A DNA stretch of 64,000 nucleotides from assembly GCF_014649035.1 (NCBI RefSeq), contig NZ_BMSG01000018.1:79932-143931 (forward strand), given 5' to 3'. Within the stretch, counting starts at the first letter, position 1; each line of letters begins with the position of its first letter. This stretch comes from Streptomyces sindenensis (lineage in GTDB: Bacteria > Actinomycetota > Actinomycetes > Streptomycetales > Streptomycetaceae). Shown in pieces: positions 49,942 through 60,412 of this stretch. Under the pieces are notes generated by a model. The model had not been told where the DNA came from, did no database searches, and saw only the letters and a program-made list of their open reading frames with translations. Made by a program: the position numbers and the translations under genes.

Positions 49942-51678
49942 TCAGCTCAGCCACGGCAGCATCGGGTCGACCCACCCCGAGGCGAGCAGACCGGTGAGCA
50001 GGAGGACGGCGGAAGCGGCGAGGGCCTCGGGCCAGCGGCGGGGCAGCAGGTGCGTCCCGGCCCGCGAACGGAGACCGGCGAGCCGCTTTCCGGCACCCGC
50101 AGCGGCCCCGGCAGCGGTCCCGGCCCCGGCCCCGGCGGGTGTGCGTCCGGCCGGACGCAGCTCGGCCGAAAGGTCCCGGATCAGGGGCACGTTGATGTGC
50201 AGCTGGACCAGGACGTAGAGGCCGAGTCCCCAGGCGGGCGCCCAGCCGATACGGGCCACGGTCAGCGCGAGGCCCGTTGCGGCGGCCGCGTTGGACAGCA
50301 CCAGCCAGACCAGCGAGACACCCATGACCCGGCGGGCCATCGATCCCGGACTCCCGTTGCTCCGCACCCCCGTGGGCACCCAGGCGGCGCTGCGGCCCCG
50401 CAGTGTGTGCCAGAACGCGGTGGCGGCGGCCACGCTGGTGAGGACGCCCGCGCGGATCACCTCGACCCGCCACCGGGTCCGGCTGATCCGGGGCAGCAGC
50501 ACGTGCCACAGCCACAGCGGGGCGAGCAGCGGCAGGACGTGCCAGGGGCGGACGTCGTCCGGATATCCGAACATCATCACCAGGGGCGGCAGCGGGGCGG
50601 CGAAGGTGTTCACGGCCGTGGTCAGGTAGCCGACGACGCCCTCGTAGAAGCACAGCCGCATCCGCCAGGGCGCGCCCATCCGCTGCAGCACCGGGGTGCC
50701 GAGGAGGTGCAGATTGCCCATGGCCCACCGGTACTGCTGGTTGAGATACGAGGTGACGGTGTCCGGCGAGGTGCCCTTGGCGACCAGGACGGGGACGTAC
50801 TGGGTGCGGAACCCCCGCTCGTGCAGGGCGAGTCCGGTGTACAGGTCCTCACTGTGGTCGAGCCGGGCGAAACCGCCCGCCAGGTCGATCGCGGAGCGCC
50901 GGTAGACGGCGTTGCTGCCGCAGCAGATCGCGGCGTCGGCGGCGTCCCGGGAGGGCTGGATCCAGCGGAAGAACCATTCCTGCGCGGCCCCGGCGGCGCG
51001 CTGGATCCAGTCCATGCCCGCGTCGGTGTCGAAGCACTGCGGGCTCTGCACGATGCCGACGGCCGGGTCCGCGAAATAGGGCACCAGATGGCGCAGGAAG
51101 TCCGGCCGCGGCGCGAAGTCCGCGTCCAGGATCGCGATGAACTCGGCGTCGGAGTCGGAGAGGGAGAGGGCGTGGTTGAGGTTCCCCGCCTTCTTCAGGT
51201 GTCCTCGGTCCGGCCGTACGACGTACCGGTAGCCGTGTTCGGCCGCCAGGGCCGCCACCTCGGCCCGGTCGGCGTCGTCCAGCACCCGGACGGTGAGCGC
51301 GCCGGGCCAGTCGAGGGCGGCGACCGCGCGGTAGGCGTTGGCGAGGACGGGGAGGGGTTCGCCGCAGGTCGGCAGGTAGAGGTCGACGGTGGGCAGCGCG
51401 GCCGGCCGCCAGGCGCGGACCAGCGTGTCGTGCGAGGCCCGGGTCAGCCGGCGCTGTCGCAGGCTGTTCGCCGAGGACAGCAGCAGCGCCACCACGTTCA
51501 GCCCGAGGACCGCGAGGAACGCCCAGAGCGCCGGGGTCCGTAAGGCGAAGGTGAACATCGTCGCCGCCGTGAAGACGAAGGCCAGGGAACTGCTCACCAG
51601 CACCCAGCGGCGTTGCGGTCCGAAGTACCAGTACAGCTCGTCGTCGGACGGTGGTTGCGGAAGATGACGCACGGTCAT
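49942..51678 (-). CDS. Cellulose-synthase-like GT2 glycosyltransferase, membrane-bound
   Basis: A 578-residue processive GT2 protein. Two N-terminal membrane helices are followed by the cytoplasmic GT-A domain, with LPTVDLYLPTCGEPLPVL, VLDDADRAEV (first Asp pair), AILDADFAP (the DxD motif) and QQYRWAMGN (QxxRW of processive synthases). Further membrane helices follow in the C-terminal half, and a low-complexity Ala/Gly-rich stretch lies between them near residue 520. It should polymerise and extrude a beta-glycan. The companion acyltransferase downstream suggests an acylated surface polysaccharide. There is no PilZ domain. Confidence 0.92.
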   Translation of the reverse strand: MTVRHLPQPPSDDELYWYFGPQRRWVLVSSSLAFVFTAATMFTFALRTPALWAFLAVLGLNVVALLLSSANSLRQRRLTRASHDTLVRAWRPAALPTVDLYLPTCGEPLPVLANAYRAVAALDWPGALTVRVLDDADRAEVAALAAEHGYRYVVRPDRGHLKKAGNLNHALSLSDSDAEFIAILDADFAPRPDFLRHLVPYFADPAVGIVQSPQCFDTDAGMDWIQRAAGAAQEWFFRWIQPSRDAADAAICCGSNAVYRRSAIDLAGGFARLDHSEDLYTGLALHERGFRTQYVPVLVAKGTSPDTVTSYLNQQYRWAMGNLHLLGTPVLQRMGAPWRMRLCFYEGVVGYLTTAVNTFAAPLPPLVMMFGYPDDVRPWHVLPLLAPLWLWHVLLPRISRTRWRVEVIRAGVLTSVAAATAFWHTLRGRSAAWVPTGVRSNGSPGSMARRVMGVSLVWLVLSNAAAATGLALTVARIGWAPAWGLGLYVLVQLHINVPLIRDLSAELRPAGRTPAGAGAGTAAGAAAGAGKRLAGLRSRAGTHLLPRRWPEALAASAVLLLTGLLASGWVDPMLPWLS

Positions 51679-52073
51679 AAAGCCCCCCACGGCTGTGTAT
51701 GTGCCCGTTTTTCGGTTCCCTTTTCCGACGGCCCACCTTAATGCCAAAGGTATAGACCACTTGCCCGAAGTGGCGCACCGAAGGGAATCGGACACCGGTT
51801 TTGGCGCGACTCGATTGGTCCAGACCTCTGGGTGCTCCCATTCGAGCCCGGCGCCCGCCCGGCGAAGGAAGGGCCAGGTCACGCGGGGGTGAACAGTCCC
51901 GGAAGAGTTACGGGGGTGGGTGCGGGCCGGGAGGTGGAGTGGCCGACGGGCCCCAGGGACGAGCGTTCGCCGGCTTCGGGGTGCGCCCGCTCGCCGGACC
52001 GTTCGCCCGATCCGGCCTGTCCGTTGATCAGGACACCGGGCACACCCCGCACACCGGACGGCACAATGGGTCC
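51679..52073. other. Divergent intergenic region, GT2 gene versus 52074
   Basis: This 395-base gap between divergent genes has no credible coding frame. It is AT-richer just upstream of the GT2 gene (51690-51810), where the promoter of that gene should lie. I see no strong repeat. Confidence 0.5.
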
Positions 52074-52895
52074 ATGCCGATACCCAGCCGCGCCGCCCTC
52101 GTCGAGCACCTCGTCCGTACGCGTATCGCGGGGGACGTCGCCACGCCACGCGACAACAACCTGTCCCACTACCGCAAGCTCGCCAACGGCGACCGCCACT
52201 ACTGGCTCGGTCTGGAGCTCGGCGACCGCTGGGCCGACGAGCAGGACGTCCTCGCCGTGATGGCCGAGCGCTGCGGGGTGATCGACGACCCCGCGCACCG
52301 GCAGGGCCAGGACACCATCGACCCCGAGCTGACGGTCGACGCCCTGGAGCGGATGGCGGCCCGTCTGCGCAAGGCCGCCGACGGCCGGGAGCGGGTCCTG
52401 TTCGCCACCGGGCACCCCGGCGGCCTGCTGGACGTGCACCGGCAGACGGCGGACGCGCTGCGCCGGGCGGGCTGCGAGATCGTCCGCATCCCGTCGGGGC
52501 TGATCGCGGACGAGGGGCTGGTCGTCCAGTTCGCCGATGTCGCCATGCTGGAGCGCGGGGCCACCCTCTGGCACACCCACTCCCCGGCCCCGATGGCGGC
52601 CATCCTGGACGCCATGGCCCACCTGGGCCGCCCGCTGCCCGACCTCGTCCTCGCCGACCACGGCTGGGCGGGGTGCGCGGGCCAGCGGGGGCTGGACGCG
52701 ATCGGTTACGCCGACTGCAACGACCCGGCCCTCTTCCTCGGCGAGTCGGAGGGCACCCTCCAGGTCACGGTCCCGCTGGACGACCATGTCACCGACCCGC
52801 GCTTCTACGACCCGATGACGGACTACCTGCTGCACGCGGCGGGGCTGCTGGAGGACGAGCCCGCAGAACCGGTCGTCGGGGAGCCGGCCGCGTAG
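52074..52895 (+). CDS. Conserved actinobacterial protein, often annotated as phosphatase
   Basis: A 273-residue soluble protein. It has the start SRAALVEHLVRTRIAGDVATPRDNNLSHYRKLANGD, FATGHPGGLLDVHRQTADALRRAGCEIVRIPSG and LVLADHGWAGCAG, with a His/Asp-rich core. I recognise the family only as one annotated 'phosphatase' in streptomycetes; the catalytic residues are not certain. The ATG at 52074 was chosen because the family-like start is there; the frame to 51801 reads through low-complexity sequence. The C-terminal ten residues are Pro/Glu-rich. Confidence 0.75.
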   Translation: MPIPSRAALVEHLVRTRIAGDVATPRDNNLSHYRKLANGDRHYWLGLELGDRWADEQDVLAVMAERCGVIDDPAHRQGQDTIDPELTVDALERMAARLRKAADGRERVLFATGHPGGLLDVHRQTADALRRAGCEIVRIPSGLIADEGLVVQFADVAMLERGATLWHTHSPAPMAAILDAMAHLGRPLPDLVLADHGWAGCAGQRGLDAIGYADCNDPALFLGESEGTLQVTVPLDDHVTDPRFYDPMTDYLLHAAGLLEDEPAEPVVGEPAA

Positions 52896-52984
52896 GGCCG
52901 CGCCGGCGATGAGTTTCCGGCGCGGCGGACGTCTGTACTGACAACAGCCGACGGAGACGCCGACGGAGACGAAGGGTGCGGGCC

Positions 52985-53419
52985 ATGAAGTTCAGCACGA
53001 CGATGTTCCAGACCGGGAACAACACGGGTATCGAGGTTCCCGAGGACGTGGTCGAGGCACTCGGCGCGGGCAAGCGCCCCCCGGTGAACGTCACGGTGAA
53101 CGGTTACGCGTACCGCTCGACGATCGCTCCGATGGGCGGGCGGTACCTGATCCCGTTCAGCTCCGACAAGCGCGAGGAGACCGGCATCGGCGGCGGCGAC
53201 GCCATCGAGGTGGAGCTGACCCTCGACACCGCGCCGCGCACGGTGGAGCCGCCCGAGGACCTGGCGGCCGCGCTGGCGGCGGCCCCCGGGGCGGCGGAGG
53301 CGTTCGCCGCGCTCTCGCCCAGCCGCCAGAAGGCGTACGTCACCTCGGTCGAGGGCGCGAAGGCGCAGGAGACACGGGAGCGTCGGATCGCGAAGGCGGT
53401 GGCGGAGCTGACGCCGTAG
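52985..53419 (+). CDS. DUF1905/YdeI-like (OmdA) protein
   Basis: A 144-residue protein that starts MKFSTTMFQTGNNTGIEVPEDVVEALGAGKRPPV, the DUF1905 beta domain. The C-terminal helical part (AFAALSPSRQKAYVTSVEGAKAQETRERRIAKAVAELTP) is the YdeI/OmdA bacteriocin-protection-like region. A GTG at 52976 would add three residues and cannot be ruled out. No signal peptide. Cytoplasmic, function unknown. It is convergent with the CDF transporter and ends only 3 bases from it. Confidence 0.82.
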   Translation: MKFSTTMFQTGNNTGIEVPEDVVEALGAGKRPPVNVTVNGYAYRSTIAPMGGRYLIPFSSDKREETGIGGGDAIEVELTLDTAPRTVEPPEDLAAALAAAPGAAEAFAALSPSRQKAYVTSVEGAKAQETRERRIAKAVAELTP

Positions 53420-53422
53420 GTC

Positions 53423-54391
53423 TCAGGAACCGCCGCGCCGCAGCCGCTGCGCCCGCCCCGGCGTCGGGTCCAGGTACACCCGCCGGACCGAGGGGAACCG
53501 CTCGCGCAACTGGGCCTCCGCCTCCTCGCAGGCCCACTCGACCTCCGCCGCGGTGGCCATGTCCCGGAAGTCGATCTTCGCGGCGATCAGGATCTCGTCC
53601 GGCCCCTGGATCAGCGTGGTCAGCTCCAGGACCTCCACGATGTGCGGCACCGACAGCAGCTCCTCGCGCACCCCGGACCGCACCGCCTCGGGCAGCGGCC
53701 GCCCGATGAGCAGCTGGGCGTTGGACCGGCCGAGCACCCAGGCCACGTACACGAGCAGCAGACCGATCAGACAGGACGCGATGCCGTCCCAGACACCCGA
53801 GCCGGAGAGCTGCCCGCCCAGCAGTCCGCCCGCCGCCAGCAGCAGGCCGATCAGGGCCGCGGAATCCTCCATCACGACGGCTTTCACGGCCGTGTCGGGG
53901 GTGTGCCGCAGATAGTAGGTGTCCGGCACCCGCAGCCGGGACGCCTCGCGCCGCACCTGCTTGACCCCGGTGCGCAGCGAGTAGCCCTCCAGCAGGAAGG
54001 CGACGGCCAGGACGATGTAGGAGATGAGCGGGTCGCCCAGCTCCTCGCCCGCGACCAGGGTGTGCACGCCGTCGTAGACCGAGAAGACGGCCCCGCCGAC
54101 GAAGGTGGCGATGGAGGCGAGCATCGCCCAGATGTAGCGCTCGGGGCCGTAACCGAGGGGGTGGTCCTCGTCGGCGGGCTTCTCGCTCCGCTTGAGGGCG
54201 GTGAGGAGCATGACCTCGGTGACGGTGTCGGCCACCGAGTGGGCCGCCTCGGAGAGCATCGCGCTGGAGCCGCTGATCAGCCCGGCGACGGCCTTCGCCA
54301 CGGCGATGCCGAGGTTGGCGAGGGCTGCCACGATCACGGTGAAGGTGGACTCCCCACCGTCGGTTTCCTTGTCCGCCCGCGCGTCGCTCAT
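53423..54391 (-). CDS. Cation diffusion facilitator (CDF) transporter
   Basis: A 322-residue membrane protein with six hydrophobic segments and a C-terminal cytoplasmic metal domain. The first metal site HSVAD (in LSEAAHSVADTVTE) is present in TM2. The TM5 site, usually HxxxD, reads VVMEDSAALIG, so the second His is missing and the site is unusual, as in the ZnT9-like group. Expected role: Zn2+ or other divalent cation export by proton antiport, but the altered site makes metal and direction uncertain. It has no metalloregulator next door. Confidence 0.9.
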   Translation of the reverse strand: MSDARADKETDGGESTFTVIVAALANLGIAVAKAVAGLISGSSAMLSEAAHSVADTVTEVMLLTALKRSEKPADEDHPLGYGPERYIWAMLASIATFVGGAVFSVYDGVHTLVAGEELGDPLISYIVLAVAFLLEGYSLRTGVKQVRREASRLRVPDTYYLRHTPDTAVKAVVMEDSAALIGLLLAAGGLLGGQLSGSGVWDGIASCLIGLLLVYVAWVLGRSNAQLLIGRPLPEAVRSGVREELLSVPHIVEVLELTTLIQGPDEILIAAKIDFRDMATAAEVEWACEEAEAQLRERFPSVRRVYLDPTPGRAQRLRRGGS

Positions 54392-54428
54392 GGGGGGAGT
54401 ATGTCGGAATCGCGGCTTCGGGGGCCGT

Positions 54429-54488
54429 TCATCCTCGCGGGCTGCCGGTCATCCTTGCCGGCTGCCGGTCATCCTCGCGGGATGCGGA
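54429..54488. repeat. Three copies of a 20-base tandem repeat at a gene end
   Basis: Copies of about TCATCCTCGCGGGCTGCCGG lie at 54429-54448, 54449-54468 and 54469-54488, the third diverging in its last bases. The third copy encodes the C-terminal end and stop of the TesB-type thioesterase gene, so the other two probably arose by duplication of that 3' end, perhaps through replication slippage. Confidence 0.85.
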
Positions 54489-55353
54489 CGACGCCCTCCT
54501 GGATGACCGTGATCGCGAGGCGGCCGTCGGCGGTGTAGATGCGGGCCTGGCCCAGTCCCCGGCCACCGGAGGCCGAGGGCGACTCCTGGTCGTACAGCAG
54601 CCACTCGTCCGCCCGGAACGACCGGTGGAACCACATCGCGTGGTCCAGGCTGGCCCCGACCACGTCCCCGACCGCCCAGCCGCCCCGCCCGTGGGCGAGG
54701 AGCACCGAGTCGAGCAGGGTCATGTCGGAGACGTACGTCGCCATGCAGACGTGCAGCAGCGGGTCGTCGGCGAGTTTGCCGTTCGTCCGGAACCACACCT
54801 GGGAACGGGGTTCGCGCGGCTCGCCCACCGTGCCGAACGGCGGCGCGTCCACGTACCGCAGGTCCACCGCCTGCCGCGCCTCGATCAGCCGGTCCACGAC
54901 ACCGGGGTCGCTGAAGCGGTCCGCGTACCGGGGCAGCATCTCGGCGGCCGTCGGCAGGGTCTCCGGGTCCGGGGCGGCGGGCATCGGGGCCTGGTGCTCC
55001 ATGCCCTCCTCGTGCGCCTGGAAGGACGCGGAGAGGTGGAAGATCGGCTGCCCGTGCTGGACGGCGACGACCCGGCGGGTGGTGAACGACTTCCCGTCGC
55101 GGATGCGGTCGACGGTGTAGACGATGGGCGCGCCCGGGTCGCCGGCCCGCAGGAAATAGGAGTGCAGGGAGTGGGCCCCCCGGTCGGCGGGGACGGTGCG
55201 GCCCGCGGCGACGAGCGCCTGGGCCGCGACCTGGCCGCCGAACACCCGGGGCACGAGCGCGCTGCGGCTCTCGCCCCGGAAGATGTCCCGCTCGATCTGC
55301 TCCAGGTCGAGCAGGTGGAGCAGATCGAGCAGGGGATCGGGACTCTCGTTCAT
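54469..55353 (-). CDS. tesB: Acyl-CoA thioesterase II (TesB type)
   Basis: A 294-residue double hot-dog thioesterase. Marks are RVFGGQVAAQALVAAGRTVP, the LHSYFLRAGDPGAPIVYTVDRIRDGKSF first fold, FRTNGKLADDPLLHVCMATYVSDMTLLDSVLLAHG and LDHAMWFHRSFRADEWLLYDQESPSASGGRGLGQARIY in the second fold. Family reaction: hydrolysis of acyl-CoA to free acid and CoA. It follows an acyl-CoA dehydrogenase by 17 bases on the same strand, so both are likely in fatty-acid or branched-acyl breakdown. Its stop codon lies in the 20-base repeat array. Confidence 0.93.
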   Translation of the reverse strand: MNESPDPLLDLLHLLDLEQIERDIFRGESRSALVPRVFGGQVAAQALVAAGRTVPADRGAHSLHSYFLRAGDPGAPIVYTVDRIRDGKSFTTRRVVAVQHGQPIFHLSASFQAHEEGMEHQAPMPAAPDPETLPTAAEMLPRYADRFSDPGVVDRLIEARQAVDLRYVDAPPFGTVGEPREPRSQVWFRTNGKLADDPLLHVCMATYVSDMTLLDSVLLAHGRGGWAVGDVVGASLDHAMWFHRSFRADEWLLYDQESPSASGGRGLGQARIYTADGRLAITVIQEGVVRIPRG

Positions 55354-55370
55354 GGGGGAAAGGTAATCCC

Positions 55371-56528
55371 TTACAGACCCATGGACTTGGCGATGATCGA
55401 CTTCATGACCTCGCTGGTGCCGCCGTAGATGCGGTTGACCCGGTTGTCCGCGTACAGGCGGGCGATCGGGTACTCGTTCATGAAGCCGTAGCCGCCGTGC
55501 AGCTGGAGACAGCGGTCGATGACGCGGTGCGCGACCTCGGTGCAGAACAGCTTCGCGGAGGCGGCTTCCGCCGCCGTGAGCTCCCCGGCGTCCAGGGCCT
55601 CCAGCGCGCGGTCGGCGACGGCCTGGGCCGCGTCCACCTCGGCCTGGCAGGCGGCCAGCTCGAACTTGGTGTTCTGGAAGGAGGCGACGGTCTTGCCGAA
55701 GACCGTGCGGTCCTGGACGTACTCCTTGGCGAAGCGGACGGCCGCCGCGGCCTGGGCGTACGCGCCGAAGGCGATGCCCCAGCGCTCGGAGGCCAGGTTG
55801 GTGCCGAGGTAGCCGAAGCCCTTGTTCTCCTCGCCCATCAGGTCCTCGACCGGGACCTTGACGTCGACGAACGCCAGCTCGGCGGTGTCGGAGACCTTCA
55901 GGCCCAGCTTGTCGAGCTTGCGGCCGACCGAGTAGCCCTCGGACTTCGTGTCGACGGCGAAGAGGGAGATACCGAAGCGGCGGTCGTCCTCGCGAGGGGC
56001 GGCGGTACGGGCGCAGACGATGACGCGGTCGGCGTGGACGCCGCCGGTGATGAAGGTCTTCGCACCGTTGAGGACGTAGTGCGTGCCGTCCTCGGAGAGC
56101 TTCGCGGTGGTCTTCATGCCCGCGACGTCGGAGCCGGTGCCCGGCTCGGTCATCGCGAGGGCCCACATCTCCTCGCCGGTCGCGAACTTCGGCAGCCAGC
56201 GCTTCTTCTGGTCGTCGCTGGCGAGCATCTTGATGTAGGGGAGGCCGAGCAGCGTGTGCACCCCGGAGCCGCCGAAGGAGACGCCAGCGCGTGCGGTCTC
56301 CTCGTAGATGACGGCCTCGTACTTGTGCGAGTCGATGCCCGCGCCGCCGTACTCCTCGTCGACCTCGATGCCGAAGACGCCCAGCTCACCGAGCTTGAGG
56401 TAGAAGTCGCGCGGAGCCTGGCCCGCGGCGAACCACTCGTCGTAGACCGGCACGACCTCGGCCGCGATGAAGGCGCGGATGGTCTCCCGGAACGCCTCGT
56501 GGTCCTCGTTGAATACCGTACGGCGCAC
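55371..56528 (-). CDS. Acyl-CoA dehydrogenase
   Basis: A 385-residue FAD-dependent acyl-CoA dehydrogenase. It has LAMTEPGTGSDVAGMKTTA, NGAKTFITGG, the FQNTKFELAACQAEVDAA segment and YGFMNEYPIARLYADNRVNRIYGGTSEVMKSIIAKSMGL at the C-terminus. It starts at GTG 56528, chosen because AGGAGG lies 7 bases before it; the longer frame to 56576 adds an unsupported tail. Substrate chain type cannot be read. It is paired with the TesB thioesterase and distinct from the leucine-operon enzyme at 40436. Confidence 0.93.
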   Translation of the reverse strand: MRRTVFNEDHEAFRETIRAFIAAEVVPVYDEWFAAGQAPRDFYLKLGELGVFGIEVDEEYGGAGIDSHKYEAVIYEETARAGVSFGGSGVHTLLGLPYIKMLASDDQKKRWLPKFATGEEMWALAMTEPGTGSDVAGMKTTAKLSEDGTHYVLNGAKTFITGGVHADRVIVCARTAAPREDDRRFGISLFAVDTKSEGYSVGRKLDKLGLKVSDTAELAFVDVKVPVEDLMGEENKGFGYLGTNLASERWGIAFGAYAQAAAAVRFAKEYVQDRTVFGKTVASFQNTKFELAACQAEVDAAQAVADRALEALDAGELTAAEAASAKLFCTEVAHRVIDRCLQLHGGYGFMNEYPIARLYADNRVNRIYGGTSEVMKSIIAKSMGL

Positions 56529-56747
56529 GGAATGCCTCCTAGATCGGCGGTCGATTCGCGGAAACTCGCGGAACATGGCTAAGCGCTTGCTCAGACTCCC
56601 TTCGAAGTTACCCGTCGGTTGTGGGCGCTGTCCAGGGTGATGCTCGGCACGCGACGGACCGGCGCAGGCCGAGGGACGGCCCGATTGTCAGTGGCGTGGG
56701 GGAGTATCGGAAGCAGACGGCGAGGGCGGCGGGAGGAAGGTGAGGAC

Positions 56748-57167
56748 GTGCGGGTGGAGGACCTGGTCCGGCTGCGCCGGGCCCGCGACCGTATGGACCG
56801 CGAGTACGCCGAACCGCTCGACGTCCCCTCGCTGGCCCGCGACGCCCTGATGTCGGCGGGCCACTTCTCCCGCAGCTTCCGCGCCGCCTTCGGCGAGACC
56901 CCGTACAGCTATCTCATGACCCGCCGCATCGAGCGGGCCAAGGCGCTGCTGCGCCGGGGCGACCTGTCGGTCACGGACGTCTGCTTCGCCGTCGGCTGTA
57001 CGTCGCTGGGCTCGTTCAGTTCCCGCTTCACGGAGCTGGTCGGGGAGAGCCCCAGCGCCTACCGGGCCCGCCCCCACGAGGCCGGCGAGACCATCCCCGC
57101 GTGCGTCGCCAAGATGCTCACCCGACCGGTCAGGAATGGAGAAGCGGATCGAAAGCCCCACCCGTAG
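56748..57167 (+). CDS. AraC-type helix-turn-helix regulator
   Basis: A 139-residue single-domain AraC DNA-binding protein. It starts at GTG 56748, with GGAGGAAGG upstream. The two helix-turn-helix motifs are SLARDALMSAGHFSRSFRAAFGETPYSYL and DVCFAVGCTSLGSFSSRFTELVGESPSAYR. It lacks an extra ligand domain. It precedes a VOC (glyoxalase-fold) protein by 10 bases; this two-gene AraC/VOC unit is common in actinomycetes, and the regulator probably controls it. Confidence 0.9.
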   Translation: MRVEDLVRLRRARDRMDREYAEPLDVPSLARDALMSAGHFSRSFRAAFGETPYSYLMTRRIERAKALLRRGDLSVTDVCFAVGCTSLGSFSSRFTELVGESPSAYRARPHEAGETIPACVAKMLTRPVRNGEADRKPHP

Positions 57168-57177
57168 CGTGAAACCC

Positions 57178-57591
57178 ATGGACATCAAGCTCTCGCAGTG
57201 CTTCATCGCCGTCGACGACCACGACAAGGCGCTCGCCTTCTACCGCGACGCCCTGGGAATGGAGGTGCGCAACGACGTCGGATTCGAAGGCATGCGCTGG
57301 GTGACCGTCGGATCCCCCGCACAGCCGGACGTGGAGATCGTCCTGGAGCCCCCGCTCGCCGACCCGAACGCCCCCGCCGCCGACCGGCAGACCATGGCCG
57401 AGCTGCTCGCCAAGGGCATGCTCCGCGGCGTCATCCTCACCTCCGACGACGTGGACGCGGCCTTCGAGCAGGTCCGCGCCGCGGGCGGCGAAGTCCTCCA
57501 GGAGCCGATCGACCAGCCGTACGGCGTCCGCGACTGCGCCTTCCGGGACCCCTCCGGAAACATGCTGCGCATCACCCAGGCCAAGAAGTAG
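57178..57591 (+). CDS. VOC-family (glyoxalase/bleomycin-resistance fold) protein
   Basis: A 137-residue protein with two beta-alpha-beta-beta-beta repeats. The first begins LSQCFIAVDDHDKALAFYRDALGMEVRND. The second includes GVILTSDDVDAAFEQVRAAGGEVLQEP and the metal-acid region DCAFRDPSGNMLRI. The His/Glu metal ligands are only partly conserved by eye, so it may bind a ligand rather than catalyse. Probably a detoxification or resistance protein regulated by the upstream AraC protein. The ATG at 57178 is the natural start. Confidence 0.9.
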   Translation: MDIKLSQCFIAVDDHDKALAFYRDALGMEVRNDVGFEGMRWVTVGSPAQPDVEIVLEPPLADPNAPAADRQTMAELLAKGMLRGVILTSDDVDAAFEQVRAAGGEVLQEPIDQPYGVRDCAFRDPSGNMLRITQAKK

Positions 57592-57670
57592 CACCCGCAC
57601 CCGCCCCCGGGGGCCGGAGCCAGTCATTCAGGCCCCGGCCCCCACGCACGGACAGTAGGCTCCGCGCACC

Positions 57671-57709
57671 AGCAGTCCAGCAGTCCAGCAGTCCGTGATC
57701 CAGCAATCC
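57671..57709. repeat. Tandem 8-base repeats upstream of the UvrA-like gene
   Basis: AGCAGTCC occurs three times head to tail (57671-57694) and again as AGCAATCC (57102-like variant at 57702-57709) after a 7-base interruption. It lies about 40 bases before the UvrA-like start codon, in its untranslated leader or promoter. It could vary in copy number between strains. Confidence 0.8.
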
Positions 57710-57748
57710 AGCGCGCACCAGTAATCCGGTAATGGAGAGACGACGAGC

Positions 57749-60145
<2,397 letters not shown>

Positions 60146-60168
60146 GGCGAGGGCGCCGGCCCTCGGAC

Positions 60169-60204
60169 CCCTTTCCGCCTGTCTTGCGGGTCAGGCGGAA
60201 AGGG
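60169..60204. terminator. Bidirectional hairpin at the end of the UvrA-like gene
   Basis: CCCTTTCCGCCTG (60169-60181) pairs with CAGGCGGAAAGGG (60192-60204) in a perfect 13-base stem. The stop codon of the convergent DUF397 gene (60191-60193) lies at the loop edge of the right arm. Confidence 0.85.
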
Positions 60205-60412
60205 CCCCGCGCTTGACCGCGTCCACGAAGGAGGTCCACCCGGCGGCGGGGATGAGCAGGGCGGGCCCACCGGGGACCTTGGAGTCGCGGACGGGGACGG
60301 CGGTGGGGTGGTGGTCCTGGACTTCGAGGCAGCTGCCCGACTCGCTACCGCTGTAGGAGGACTTGCGCCAGCGGATGGGCGAGAAGTCGGTCGGGGAGTT
60401 CCGCCTGGCCAT
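60191..60412 (-). CDS. DUF397 protein
   Basis: A 73-residue DUF397 protein with the family core (IRWRKSSYSGSESGSCLEVQDH, VPVRDSKVPGGPALLIPAAGWTSFVDAVKRG). These small proteins usually sit beside an XRE/DUF5753 regulator in actinomycetes, as here. They are thought to act with it, but the function is unproven. Its start is inside the end of the regulator gene, a 68-base overlap in another frame. Confidence 0.93.
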   Translation of the reverse strand: MARRNSPTDFSPIRWRKSSYSGSESGSCLEVQDHHPTAVPVRDSKVPGGPALLIPAAGWTSFVDAVKRGALSA

